Below, piece by piece: positions 1 through 7,469 of a stretch of DNA of 9,594 nucleotides. Origin of the DNA: Nitrospinaceae bacterium. GTDB taxonomy: Bacteria > Nitrospinota > Nitrospinia > Nitrospinales > VA-1. Within the stretch, counting starts at the first letter, position 1. Every line of letters starts with the position of its first letter. The notes below the pieces were generated by a model, which had not been told where the DNA came from, did no database searches, and was given only the letters and a program-made list of their open reading frames with translations. Location of the stretch: the NCBI GenBank assembly GCA_029261435.1, contig JAJDBI010000120.1:1-9594 (forward strand), given 5' to 3'. A program made the position numbers and the translations under genes.

Positions 1-639
1 ATGGTTGCTCTCTTCCCCGACTATTGGGAATGCCGGACTGACACGAATTTTATATTTTTGACCCTCAGGCAATCCCAGGCTTTGATAGATTTCATCAATC
101 TCCCAGCATTGGGTCGATAAATCCTGGTCGACGGAGTACAGGTTGAGGCTGAACATTAGCCCGAATCCATTTTTACTGAGAATGGCTTCAGCGACTTCTC
201 GGCAACGGGCATGATTTTTTTCAGAGATGTTCTCCATCGTTTGCCAGTTAAGGAGGATAGAGAATTGAATCTGACGCTCGATACTGCCTCCCCGACCTAC
301 GGTATGCAAAAGCAGGTCGAGAACTTTGTCCGGCATTAAACCATTGGTGAAAATTCCTAGAAAGGAAAAAGGTTGCATGCCTTCCAGGGTTCGAGACAGG
401 ATATCGTTGAAGTGCGGATGCAGGGTGGGCTCACCTCCCATGAAATTTATGAGAGAGGCATTTTTTACCCGGGGCAAAAGTTCGTTAAGAAAAAAGCCAT
501 AATCCATAGATTTATCAGGAGTTTTGACATTTTCCTCCATGTACTCATCCGCAAAGCAGTAATTACATTTTAAATTACAATAGCTATTTAGACTGATATT
601 CAGGGGTGGTCTCCATTCTTTTCGGTAGGAGCAACACAA
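1..639 (-). CDS. Radical SAM enzyme, N-terminal part (runs off left edge)
   Basis: The reading frame stays open from codon TTG 639-637 to the window edge, giving 213 codons without a stop. It carries the radical SAM signature CNLKCNYC (Cys codons at 579-577, 567-565 and 558-556), which binds the 4Fe-4S cluster that cleaves S-adenosylmethionine. About 40 residues later comes MGGEPTL (441-421), the SAM-binding GGE motif typical of the SPASM/PqqE/MoaA-like branch, followed by a TNGL strand motif. The substrate cannot be inferred, because the C-terminal half that would show a SPASM or other auxiliary domain is outside the window. The start is uncertain. The frame is closed by TAG at 672-670 and contains no ATG before the Cys motif. 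TTG 639 is the best canonical choice and puts the first Cys at residue 21, a normal distance for this family, but it has no clear Shine-Dalgarno sequence. A frame disruption just upstream is possible. Family is confident; start and function are not. Confidence 0.88.
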   Translation of the reverse strand, partial: MCCSYRKEWRPPLNISLNSYCNLKCNYCFADEYMEENVKTPDKSMDYGFFLNELLPRVKNASLINFMGGEPTLHPHFNDILSRTLEGMQPFSFLGIFTNGLMPDKVLDLLLHTVGRGGSIERQIQFSILLNWQTMENISEKNHARCREVAEAILSKNGFGLMFSLNLYSVDQDLSTQCWEIDEIYQSLGLPEGQKYKIRVSPAFPIVGEESNH

Positions 640-786
640 CCCCGCAAGCTTAAACCGATTTAAACTTGTCTATTGCCGCTAGTACGCTGCAATGGGTCTG
701 GCTCATCCACCTAAGGTCGTCTATTATGAAAACCAGATGTCCCTAAATTTAGAGGATTAGAAGATTATGTCAGAAACCACATATAA

Positions 787-792
787 ATTATA
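787..792 (-). promoter_or_regulatory. Candidate -10 box for the radical SAM gene
   Basis: On the minus strand this reads TATAAT, a perfect sigma70 -10 hexamer, about 150 nt upstream of the probable TTG start. No recognisable -35 lies 16-18 nt upstream and there is no TGn extension, so the assignment rests on the -10 alone in an AT-rich region. It would give a leader of roughly 140 nt. Confidence 0.28.
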
Positions 793-847
793 CTGGTAAA
801 TATGACGAAGCCTGATCTTGTATAGAATTGCAAAAGAAGAAATTATC

Positions 848-876
848 TTGATATCAATCTATTAAAGCGTCAGAAT
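848..876 (+). promoter_or_regulatory. Candidate sigma70 promoter of the 296-aa gene
   Basis: TTGATA at 848-853 matches the -35 consensus at 5 of 6 positions, and CAGAAT at 871-876 matches the -10 consensus at 4 of 6. They are separated by the optimal 17 nt. Transcription would start near 883, giving a leader of about 26 nt that contains the purine-rich ribosome-binding site at 898-904. Confidence 0.4.
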
Positions 877-908
877 AAGGCTTTCCCAACCCAATTGAAG
901 AGAGAAAA

Positions 909-1799
909 ATGTTAGCTTTCGCCAAAGATATCACCCAGAACAAGCCTAAAAATCCTAAAGAGTCTGAGAACGATGAGTTGAAGCAGTATATGGACTACCA
1001 GCGAAAACTGAATCATGAGCGATTGGTTCATCATGCTTTGGATTACGCGAAGAACCATTTGCAACTCAATATTCAGAAAGCGGAGGGAAATGAAACACAG
1101 CTGAACGATTACCTTCAGAATGCTTTCCCCATTTCTCACCGCTTCGGCGATGCGGAGAAGATCATGCTCCTGCTCAGGAAGCTGGCTAATGGTCAAAATG
1201 CCAGCAATAACTGGTACCGAATGAACGCGTATTACCATGCATTGGTTCATGACAGTATGAAGCGGTTTGTGAAAATTTATAATCAACTGATTTTGGATTC
1301 CCCGGATAAGGCAAAAGAATATGGGGCTTCAGAGGGCGTTCAGATCGATTTTGATGACTGGGTTTATTTATATTTCCCTGATCTGGATTTTCATATTGGT
1401 CACGACCTTGGTTATACACATTACCCTTTTGCCAAGCGTAATAAAGCTATTGAGGATGAAATTAAGAAATTGATCCAATCCGGCAGTTCCAGGGAGGAGG
1501 CGTTGAAGGCCATTAAAGACGAATATGAAATGGATGATACTGCCATTAAAGTTCTGCTGGAGAAACCCATTAATAATGAAGATATGGAACTTTTTTATAC
1601 TTCGGTGGAAAACCCGATTTATGAAGCACTGACTGAGGTTGAAGATGGAAGGTGGGGTGTGATGGATGGCGAATCCCTTTTAGATCATTCCTATTATATG
1701 GGCTCGCATTTGAAAGTCTGGGAGTGGAGAAAACGAGAAGAAGTGGAAGAAGAGGCTGAGTCAGTGATGAAAGAACTCAGCAAAAGTTCACCAAAATAA
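909..1799 (+). CDS. Uncharacterised soluble protein, 296 aa
   Basis: I do not recognise the family. The ATG at 909 follows a purine-rich GAAGAGAG (about 5 nt away), and a plausible promoter lies upstream. There is no signal peptide or hydrophobic membrane segment, so it is probably cytoplasmic. The N-terminus (1-35) is charged. Residues 35-130 look helical, with histidines at 36, 41, 42, 50, 77, 110 and 114. Residues 145-175 form a distinctive patch rich in Asp, aromatic residues and His, including DFDDW and then H162, H165 and H171; metal binding is conceivable but unproven. Residues 180-217 read as two charged helices with a Ser-rich turn (SGSSREE). The last 25 residues form a Glu/Lys-rich helix that may be a coiled coil. 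It appears to be a single-gene unit: its left neighbour is divergent and its right neighbour convergent. Composition matches nearby genes, so I see no sign of transfer. Coding status is well supported by length and amino-acid composition. Confidence 0.82.
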   Translation: MLAFAKDITQNKPKNPKESENDELKQYMDYQRKLNHERLVHHALDYAKNHLQLNIQKAEGNETQLNDYLQNAFPISHRFGDAEKIMLLLRKLANGQNASNNWYRMNAYYHALVHDSMKRFVKIYNQLILDSPDKAKEYGASEGVQIDFDDWVYLYFPDLDFHIGHDLGYTHYPFAKRNKAIEDEIKKLIQSGSSREEALKAIKDEYEMDDTAIKVLLEKPINNEDMELFYTSVENPIYEALTEVEDGRWGVMDGESLLDHSYYMGSHLKVWEWRKREEVEEEAESVMKELSKSSPK

Positions 1800-1837
1800 C
1801 CCACTCCGCATGGGACTAACTGGTAATAGATTTTGTT

Positions 1838-1860
1838 GCCGAGCAAAGCGTTGTCTCGGC
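1838..1860. other. Strong hairpin in convergent intergenic region
   Basis: GCCGAG (1838-1843) pairs with CTCGGC (1855-1860). The inner CAA/TTG extends the stem to 9 bp with one bulged T and an AGCG loop. It lies 38 nt beyond the stop of the 296-aa gene. Neither strand has a T-run directly after the stem, so it is not a textbook intrinsic terminator. It could still act as a 3' stabilising or pausing structure for that transcript. Confidence 0.5.
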
Positions 1861-1862
1861 TG

Positions 1863-1890
1863 AAAAAAACAGCGGGTTTCTGGAAAGCCC
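1863..1890 (-). terminator. Probable intrinsic terminator of the small exported-protein gene
   Basis: On the minus strand the sequence is GGG, a bulged C, TTT, the loop CCAG, then AAACCC, then GCTG and seven consecutive T. That gives a 6-bp stem with one bulge followed closely by a U-tract, in the right orientation about 70 nt after the stop codon at 1958. The stem is short, so strength is uncertain. It may work together with the stronger hairpin immediately after it on this strand (1860-1838). Confidence 0.42.
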
Positions 1891-1920
1891 CATAGCACTT
1901 CACCCAGGGCTCTCGAGGGT

Positions 1921-1955
1921 GAGCCATCAACTTCTTTCTCAGAGAGTTTTGGCTC
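1921..1955. other. Inverted repeat GAGCCA/TGGCTC
   Basis: GAGCCA at 1921-1926 pairs with TGGCTC at 1950-1955. A partly pairing interior (AACT with AGTT) gives an imperfect hairpin that begins only 2 nt after the stop of the minus-strand gene ending at 1958. No T-run follows, so it is more likely an mRNA 3'-end structure than a terminator by itself. Confidence 0.35.
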
Positions 1956-1957
1956 GT

Positions 1958-2275
1958 TCAATCCTCATTTGAGTCCCGTCGTCCTCTCTTTCCTTTTCTT
2001 TCCGATCGAAACTTTTCTCTTTTGCCTTTATTCTCTTCGCGGAGTCTTTTCATGGACTCTTTTTTTGCTTTTCGGCAGGTCTTGATACCCTCCCTTGTGT
2101 TGGCGGATTTGATGCAGCTCTCAAAAGTATCCAGTGCCGCACGCTTTTTCCCGATATGTTCCAGAACCTTGCTTTTCATCTTTGCAAAATTCTCTGTGCG
2201 ACGTTCTCCCTCGTCAGCACTGGCAACGCTCTGAAACAAGAAAACAATCAAAAACGATAAAATAATTTTGTTCAT
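1958..2275 (-). CDS. Small exported basic protein with two cysteines, 105 aa
   Basis: The frame is open further upstream to TTG 2368, but I place the start at ATG 2275-2273. A good AGGAG Shine-Dalgarno (2286-2282) sits 6 nt before it, and the protein then begins with a clean signal peptide. That peptide has Asn-Lys, a hydrophobic core over residues 4-17, and a signal peptidase I site SVASA before Asp21. The mature part of about 85 residues is helical-looking and extremely rich in Lys, Arg and Glu, especially after residue 68, with two cysteines (C54, C67) 13 residues apart. They could form a disulfide across a helical hairpin in the periplasm. I cannot name a family; CpxP/Spy-like chaperones have a similar size and charge but I see no LTxxQ motif. 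It lies 89 nt downstream of the AsmA-like gene on the same strand and is probably co-transcribed. Function is unknown. Confidence 0.8.
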   Translation of the reverse strand: MNKIILSFLIVFLFQSVASADEGERRTENFAKMKSKVLEHIGKKRAALDTFESCIKSANTREGIKTCRKAKKESMKRLREENKGKREKFRSERKGKRGRRDSNED

Positions 2276-2364
2276 AGTGTTCTCCTTTATGCGTTTCCCA
2301 ATAAATTTAGTTCGTCTATTAATTTTAGTGTCGAGGAAGGTTGGGGGTATTGCAATTATTATTT

Positions 2365-5300
2365 TCAATAGTGGAGAACAATATTATCCTTTTCAAATTG
2401 AAGACCCTGTGCTGAGAGGTAGCTTGAGATTTGCGCCAGACTTTTTAGATTCTGTACGTTTTCCTGAATGGTGTTGAATCGCTTTAATTTTGCTACCGGG
2501 ACTCGTTTCAATTCCGGGGCTTTAATGATTCCTAGTAAATCGCTTTTAAGCCATACTTCGACATTCAAGCTACCATTTTTCAGGACGATTTTTACCCGAT
2601 GGGGGCTTGCCAGTTTGAGTTTGGCGCGGGTGTCTATGATGGCGGGTTTGCTCTCTTCTGGGTCGAGAAATAATAGCAGTCGGTCCAGAGTCTGTGCTCC
2701 AATTCGAGTGATGGCAATTTCTAAGTTCAACTGATCGAGAGAAACCGGCTGGTTTTCAGACCCGGTTTGTATATTGAGTTCTACTTGCAGATTGCCGTCT
2801 ACTTGAGAGTCGACATCCTTCTCTGTCTGCATGGCAAGAAGTTTAGAAGAGTCGATCCCTGTAAATTCGGTTGAAAATTTTATAACCGGACCCTGCCTGT
2901 TCTGGGTCAGGAACAGGTTGCCTGCCATCGTTCCGCCGAGCACATCAAAAATAAATTTTTCCATCATTAAACGGTTGTCTTTGAACACCACGTCCAGCCC
3001 TATATCTTCCAGGGTTTGCCCGTTAACTTCCAGAGAGTCGGCTCGGATGATATTTTTATAGCGAGAGAAATTTCGCAGTGGGGTGAAGAACTTTTTTTGT
3101 GCAGGGGAAAACCCGATGGACTTATCTTTCATTTGTTCGGGATCAAGATCAAGAGTCTTGGTGTAGGGGAAGGTGCCGCTCAGGTTGTTCAGGGCTATCC
3201 CGGAGGGCAGACGCAGGTTGAATTTGTCGAATCCGACACTTCCATTCAAGTTCACTGTTTTTCCTGCAGACTGTTGGTATGTTGTTTTTGAAGTGATCGT
3301 CCCTTGTGCTTTCAGGTCGCCAAATAATTTTTCTGAGTTTGTGGTGATGGCCTGGGTGATGTCCAGAGTGTTTGTAGTTAAAAGCTTGATGTTTAATTTG
3401 TTTAAAAACTCTCTGGCGTGAAACGAGCGTCGGCCCTGGATGAAAGGTTTCAATCCATTGATATATCCAGCAAGGGAATGCGTTATTCCTTGGTCAATTA
3501 ATTTCAGTTGATGCTGTTTGACCCTGAGGTTATTCAGGTTGCCGAGGGCATAACTGAATGCAAATTCGGGACTCAGGGAGACTCCTTCCAGCCCTTCCAG
3601 TTTTCCGGAAAAGTTTCCAGAAAGATCCCCCTGACCATCATTAAATGCAAGTCGGGATTTGAGGTTCAAAGATTCAGCGCGAACTTTCTGGTTGTCGAGA
3701 TACCCATTGGTCAGGAAAACTTCCATCGAGGCCTCTGAGCTGTTAGAGGCAAGTAGCCGAGGCAATAGAGGCTCCGTGCTTTCGTTGCCGGGCAGGTTCC
3801 CTTTGACTTTCAGGCTTGCGTCCAATGTTCCACCTGTTTTCAGGTGTTCCTGCCCGACCTTGAACTTGTCTGGCAGGAGATCCCATAGTGAAGCTAATTG
3901 AAGTTTTTCCATTTTTCCGTCTATTTCGAAATCTTTTCCCCATTCTTTAAGAGTTGCCTTTAATCGAGCGTTGACCATGTCCGGAATTTTCAAAAGTAAA
4001 GTTTCGAGATTTACAGCTCCATCTCTCAGGTTTTGCCGGCTCAACGTTTCGAGATTGACCGAGGCCAGGCTCACAGAAATATCTTCCTGTTGAAAAGAAG
4101 GTTTTTTGATTTGGGTTTTCTGGGAAAGACGAACCCGGGTCAGGGATTTGTCATGCACATCCAGACTGAACTGGGAAAACCACCCACCAGTTTTTAACAT
4201 TTTCAAGGCTGACAGGTTTTCGAAGGAAAGGTTTCCTTCCACTCGGGAGTTGCGTACATCATTCGGAACTATGTCTGCCTTAAGTTTGGTTTCGCTCTTG
4301 AAGTCAACCAGGGATAGGGTGGGGCTACTCAAACTTGCCAATGCAATGCGGGTGTCCATTTGAATTGGAAGGGTGCCGAATTGGGGTTTTAAATTGTGAA
4401 ACCCTTTCACGGTCAGTTTTGTGTCGAGTTTAATCGCATTGGTCTTCCAATTGTCCAAGGCTTCGGCGCTCTGGAACTCTGTGCGGAAATTCAGACGTGA
4501 GATGCTTATTCCTTTATCGACATGAAACTCTAGAGGAAAAGAGACTCGGGTGTTCAGGTTGTTAATCTTTATGGAGGGCTGTTTCAGATGTGCGGTCAGC
4601 CCTGCAACATTAAGATTGGCCTGGATTTTTAATTCTACGGGCAAGAAATTTTCACTTAGTTTGCCGACTAGTGAAGTCTTAGCTTGGGCGGTGCCTTTAA
4701 AGTTTTCTGCCAGTCCAGTGGTGAATTTTTTTGGGAGTCGACTTGCTACTTCAGCAAGGTTCACGCTTAGGTTTTGTTCCAGTTGAACGGAGCCTTTACC
4801 AAAATTCTTTATGGAGCCCGTTATTGCACCACTGGTAAGGGTTCCCAGAATATATGAAAGTTTGAGGTTGTTGATGTCGTTTTTTTTGAGATGTCCGGAA
4901 CCTTCTGCGTGAACAGGAAGATAGATCTTTTTGGATTCAGGGTGGTCGTAATGCAGGGATTTCATGTCGGTGCCAAACGTCCAAAGTACATCGTCCATTC
5001 CTTTGACGATGAGGCTTAAGGACTGGTTCCAGTTTTTAATTTCGGCCTTTTGCATCACTCCTTTTTTCAAAGACATGTTTATATTGAGGGAAGCATTTTC
5101 CAGTTGAGAGTTTTCTAGCACCACTTCTTTTAACTCAAGGTTAGTGTTCATGTCTTCAATCTGGATTTTTTGGTCGGGATGATTGACCCAGAAGTTTTTT
5201 GTCGCAAGGGTCCCTCCATTTATGTTCAGACTTTTCAATGCGAACTCGGAAAGCTTACCGCTGGTCTTCACGGCTTTTGCCTCCAAAAGACCTTTGCCGG

Positions 5301-6369
5301 AAATGGATGGGAGCCATTGCTTGCCCCAGCCGAGGAGATCCTCCAGTTGAAATGAGGCATGGTCGATCATCAGCTTGAAAGAGGGGTTTTGAGAAAAATT
5401 AGCGGCACTGCCTGATGCCTGTATGTGATTGTTTTTGCCCAGAGACAGCCAGAATTTTTTCAGGTTCAGGATTTCAGGTTTCAAAGAAACATCTGCATCC
5501 ATTTCTACAGCGATATCGGGTAAAGGGGAGGGGACCATTTGTGTCTGTGTTTTTTGCAGGCCAAATGCTCCAGAGACTGAAAGTCGCTGGAGGTCGCTGG
5601 CTGAAAATTCTAAATTGGAGAAAACGTTAGACTTGAAATTTTCAGCGCCAGTAGATTGAAAGCTGATGTTGGGTGCTGTGCCCGGTTCCATGAGAACCTT
5701 TAATTTCAGATCAAAGGCTTCGAAATTGACTTTACCTCTGGCTTCCAGGCTGAGCCCATCAATATGACCGTTGAGTTTTCCATCCTGATCCAGACGGGCG
5801 GAAGCTTGACGAATCATCATCTCCTTGATATCTACTTCTGCCAGAGGGAATGCCGGCGAAGCATCGTCTTTTTCTGCCGAAGAAGTGTTCCCCAGCTCAA
5901 GTAGCGGTTGAAAGTTCCACACTCCATTTTTTGAAATTGCTGTCAGTTGAGGGTGGTCGATCAGAATCTGGTTGATAACCAGTTTGCCTAGAAGAAGCCG
6001 GGTCAGGTCATAATCGAGAACGACCTGCTTTACCCGGGCCACCGGGTTTGATGAAGCGCCCAATGTTACGTTGTCCAACTGCATGCCGCTGAGCAGGCTG
6101 AAACCAAGCTTTTGGATGCTCAGAGGTAGTTGGAGTTTTTGGGTGACTTGTCCTTCTACAATCTCTCTAAATTCATCAGCGGGAAAATAATATTCCAGAA
6201 CGAGTCCGGCGGATGCGATGAGCAGAAAGATAAAAAATATCGAGTACAACAGTCCGCGAAAAATAATCCTCCCGACCGATTTTCTTTTTTTCGAGGTCGG
6301 AGAAATTTCTTCTGGCTGATCTTCAGAAGAAGGTTTTTCCTTTTTAGTATTTCCGGTTTCTTCCGTCAT
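2365..6369 (-). CDS. AsmA-like inner-membrane protein, 1334 aa
   Basis: The architecture is that of large AsmA-superfamily proteins. A charged cytoplasmic tail (1-33) is followed by one transmembrane anchor (about 35-61), then a very long periplasmic region of repeated short beta-strand segments. The N-terminal module is typical: residues 64-110 form the first helix and strands, and residues 130-156 carry the I-x-HPQL...GVWNF pattern of AsmA N-termini. The C-terminal part has the family's closing motif, including DVLGGTMAGN, and ends near HY. There are no enzyme motifs and only the one membrane segment. Relatives such as E. coli AsmA, TamB and YhdP are thought to form beta-groove bridges that carry phospholipids between inner and outer membranes. 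The length here is close to YhdP, but I cannot assign it to that subgroup. ATG 6369 begins 6 nt after the M28 peptidase stop, and only a weak ACAGG precedes it, so translation may be coupled. The reading frame is intact throughout. Confidence 0.9.
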   Translation of the reverse strand: MTEETGNTKKEKPSSEDQPEEISPTSKKRKSVGRIIFRGLLYSIFFIFLLIASAGLVLEYYFPADEFREIVEGQVTQKLQLPLSIQKLGFSLLSGMQLDNVTLGASSNPVARVKQVVLDYDLTRLLLGKLVINQILIDHPQLTAISKNGVWNFQPLLELGNTSSAEKDDASPAFPLAEVDIKEMMIRQASARLDQDGKLNGHIDGLSLEARGKVNFEAFDLKLKVLMEPGTAPNISFQSTGAENFKSNVFSNLEFSASDLQRLSVSGAFGLQKTQTQMVPSPLPDIAVEMDADVSLKPEILNLKKFWLSLGKNNHIQASGSAANFSQNPSFKLMIDHASFQLEDLLGWGKQWLPSISGKGLLEAKAVKTSGKLSEFALKSLNINGGTLATKNFWVNHPDQKIQIEDMNTNLELKEVVLENSQLENASLNINMSLKKGVMQKAEIKNWNQSLSLIVKGMDDVLWTFGTDMKSLHYDHPESKKIYLPVHAEGSGHLKKNDINNLKLSYILGTLTSGAITGSIKNFGKGSVQLEQNLSVNLAEVASRLPKKFTTGLAENFKGTAQAKTSLVGKLSENFLPVELKIQANLNVAGLTAHLKQPSIKINNLNTRVSFPLEFHVDKGISISRLNFRTEFQSAEALDNWKTNAIKLDTKLTVKGFHNLKPQFGTLPIQMDTRIALASLSSPTLSLVDFKSETKLKADIVPNDVRNSRVEGNLSFENLSALKMLKTGGWFSQFSLDVHDKSLTRVRLSQKTQIKKPSFQQEDISVSLASVNLETLSRQNLRDGAVNLETLLLKIPDMVNARLKATLKEWGKDFEIDGKMEKLQLASLWDLLPDKFKVGQEHLKTGGTLDASLKVKGNLPGNESTEPLLPRLLASNSSEASMEVFLTNGYLDNQKVRAESLNLKSRLAFNDGQGDLSGNFSGKLEGLEGVSLSPEFAFSYALGNLNNLRVKQHQLKLIDQGITHSLAGYINGLKPFIQGRRSFHAREFLNKLNIKLLTTNTLDITQAITTNSEKLFGDLKAQGTITSKTTYQQSAGKTVNLNGSVGFDKFNLRLPSGIALNNLSGTFPYTKTLDLDPEQMKDKSIGFSPAQKKFFTPLRNFSRYKNIIRADSLEVNGQTLEDIGLDVVFKDNRLMMEKFIFDVLGGTMAGNLFLTQNRQGPVIKFSTEFTGIDSSKLLAMQTEKDVDSQVDGNLQVELNIQTGSENQPVSLDQLNLEIAITRIGAQTLDRLLLFLDPEESKPAIIDTRAKLKLASPHRVKIVLKNGSLNVEVWLKSDLLGIIKAPELKRVPVAKLKRFNTIQENVQNLKSLAQISSYLSAQGLQFEKDNIVLHY

Positions 6370-6375
6370 TAAACA

Positions 6376-7239
6376 TTAACCTGTCTGATTCAGAAATTGT
6401 TTCAGGAATGCAGTCACTGCTTGCACGTTATCTCGGATGAATTCCAGGTCCAGGGTTTCCATCGTGTCACTGGGCTGGTGGTAATTGGGGTTCCTGAAAA
6501 AAGCCGTGTCGGTGACCATGACAGCGGGGATGCCGACGTCCCAAAATGGGGAATGGTCGCTCAACCGGACTTCTGAAAAATTTTCTCCCTGTCCCGGAAC
6601 AACCAGGGTTTCAACTTTAAGGGCTGGAGTAGATCGGGCCATCACCTGGGCTAGAGCTTGAGCCAGACCTGCCGATGGCTCGTTTCCTACAACCGCAATA
6701 AAGTCTCCGGAATCTGGGTACTGGCTGGGGTCTACGTAAGGAGGATAAGATTGCGAGTTGGGTTGCGGGTTTTTGAATCCGACCATTTCCAGAGAGATCA
6801 TTCCAGAAAGTCGTTTTTTTCGCTCAGGGTTGCGGTCGATAAAATTCTTGGCTCCGATGAACCCATACTCTTCTAAAGTAAAGGCTGAAAGAATGAGAGA
6901 TTTTTTGTGCGAGGTTTGACTGAGAGCATGGGCAATTTCTAAAAGTGCTGCGACGGCACTGGCGTTGTCATCGGCACCGGGTGAATTGGGAACGGAGTCG
7001 TAATGCGCTGCAAGAACAAAAATGTCCTCGGTGTCGCCATAAGTTTGCGCCAGAATATTTTGCGACTGAGTTCCCTCGAAATTCACAGTTTCATGGGTGA
7101 CTTTTAAACCCATTGTTTCGAATTGGTGGGATATATATTGTGCTGTGTTCTCAAGATGTTTGGGTCGGGTGAAGGGGTTCCTTTCACCCACTATATTTTC
7201 AAGGTGCTGGCGAATTCTTTCCAGTTTCGGTTCAGTCAT
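6376..7239 (-). CDS. M28-family zinc aminopeptidase, 287 aa
   Basis: This predicted metallopeptidase should remove N-terminal residues from peptides using two zinc ions. The M28 motifs appear in order: AAHYDS (H79 ligand, D81), PGADDNAS (D90 bridging ligand), FTLEEYG (E123 catalytic base, E124 ligand), SLEMVG (E151 ligand) and YHQPSDT (H254 ligand). Assignments follow the well-studied Vibrio and Streptomyces aminopeptidases. All five ligands are present, so it should be active. The length fits a bare catalytic domain without a PA insert. Unlike many M28 enzymes it has no signal peptide: the N-terminus is polar from residue 1, and no alternative start codon extends the frame to give one. It is therefore probably cytoplasmic. 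ATG 7239 is the first usable start; AGGA lies about 12 nt upstream, farther than ideal. It is the first gene of a run continuing into the AsmA-like gene 6 nt downstream. Peptide specificity is not readable from the sequence. Confidence 0.92.
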   Translation of the reverse strand: MTEPKLERIRQHLENIVGERNPFTRPKHLENTAQYISHQFETMGLKVTHETVNFEGTQSQNILAQTYGDTEDIFVLAAHYDSVPNSPGADDNASAVAALLEIAHALSQTSHKKSLILSAFTLEEYGFIGAKNFIDRNPERKKRLSGMISLEMVGFKNPQPNSQSYPPYVDPSQYPDSGDFIAVVGNEPSAGLAQALAQVMARSTPALKVETLVVPGQGENFSEVRLSDHSPFWDVGIPAVMVTDTAFFRNPNYHQPSDTMETLDLEFIRDNVQAVTAFLKQFLNQTG

Positions 7240-7311
7240 GGTGGTGGTTTTTCCTGGGCAAGAACATAGACAGGTTATTGTTTGGCTACAGGGGAGCGAG
7301 GCCTTGCGTGA

Positions 7312-7320
7312 ATTATAACA
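7312..7320 (-). promoter_or_regulatory. Extended -10 promoter for the M28/AsmA operon
   Basis: On the minus strand this reads TGTTATAAT, a perfect extended -10 (TGn followed by TATAAT). No good -35 is present at the usual spacing, which extended -10 promoters can tolerate. Transcription would start near 7305 and give a leader of about 66 nt before ATG 7239. It is the only strong leftward promoter signal seen upstream of the peptidase, AsmA-like and small exported-protein genes. Confidence 0.55.
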
Positions 7321-7469
7321 GTAATTTCTCTGCTGGTGACTCCTTTACAGTTGCGATCTTTAGCTTGTCGAAGTCCCCTGCTTTTCTGGTTTTTTCTGGT
7401 GATTTCATGTTAAGGGAGGACACGAGCCCTCGTCACTTTCCCATTTGGCGCGGCCCTGAGCTTTAGCTC

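Larger units (their letters stand above)
640..908. other. Divergent intergenic region
   Basis: These roughly 270 bases separate the leftward radical SAM gene from the rightward 296-aa gene. They are AT-rich and multiply stopped in all frames I read. Contents are a TATAAT box facing left (787-792), a better two-part promoter facing right (848-876), and very short ORFs of 22 codons (plus, 692-760), 10 codons (plus, 767-799) and 18 codons (minus, 706-650). None of these has convincing coding support. I see no tRNA-like fold or tandem repeat here. Confidence 0.6.

Noticed and set aside
692..799. Two tiny plus-strand ORFs (22 codons at 692-760 and 10 codons at 767-799)
   Set aside because: Neither has a properly spaced ribosome-binding site or a recognisable composition. 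They may be gene debris but cannot be told from chance in AT-rich sequence.
1694..1930. Minus-strand 78-codon ORF across the end of the 296-aa gene
   Set aside because: It is largely antisense to a well-supported gene and spans the terminator and hairpins; no ribosome-binding site or recognisable motif.
2276..2368. N-terminal extension of the 105-aa exported protein from TTG 2368
   Set aside because: The extension would bury the signal peptide, and ATG 2275 has a strong AGGAG at ideal spacing.
7240..7267. 11-codon upstream ORF (ATG 7267) ending across the M28 start, with three consecutive His codons
   Set aside because: The His run resembles an attenuation leader, but there is no ribosome-binding site, no alternative terminator hairpins, and no histidine-biosynthesis gene downstream.
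7362..7373. AGCTTGTCGAAG, resembling the core of a widespread short intergenic repeat (CTTCGACAAGCT type)
   Set aside because: Only 12 bp match from memory; there is no second copy in this window and the flanks do not continue the repeat.
7278..7466. Plus-strand ORF of 62 codons in the intergenic region before the 104-aa gene
   Set aside because: It lacks a ribosome-binding site, overlaps the leftward promoter, and its composition does not look like a real protein. The rest of 7240-7504 shows only promoter signals and weak hairpins.
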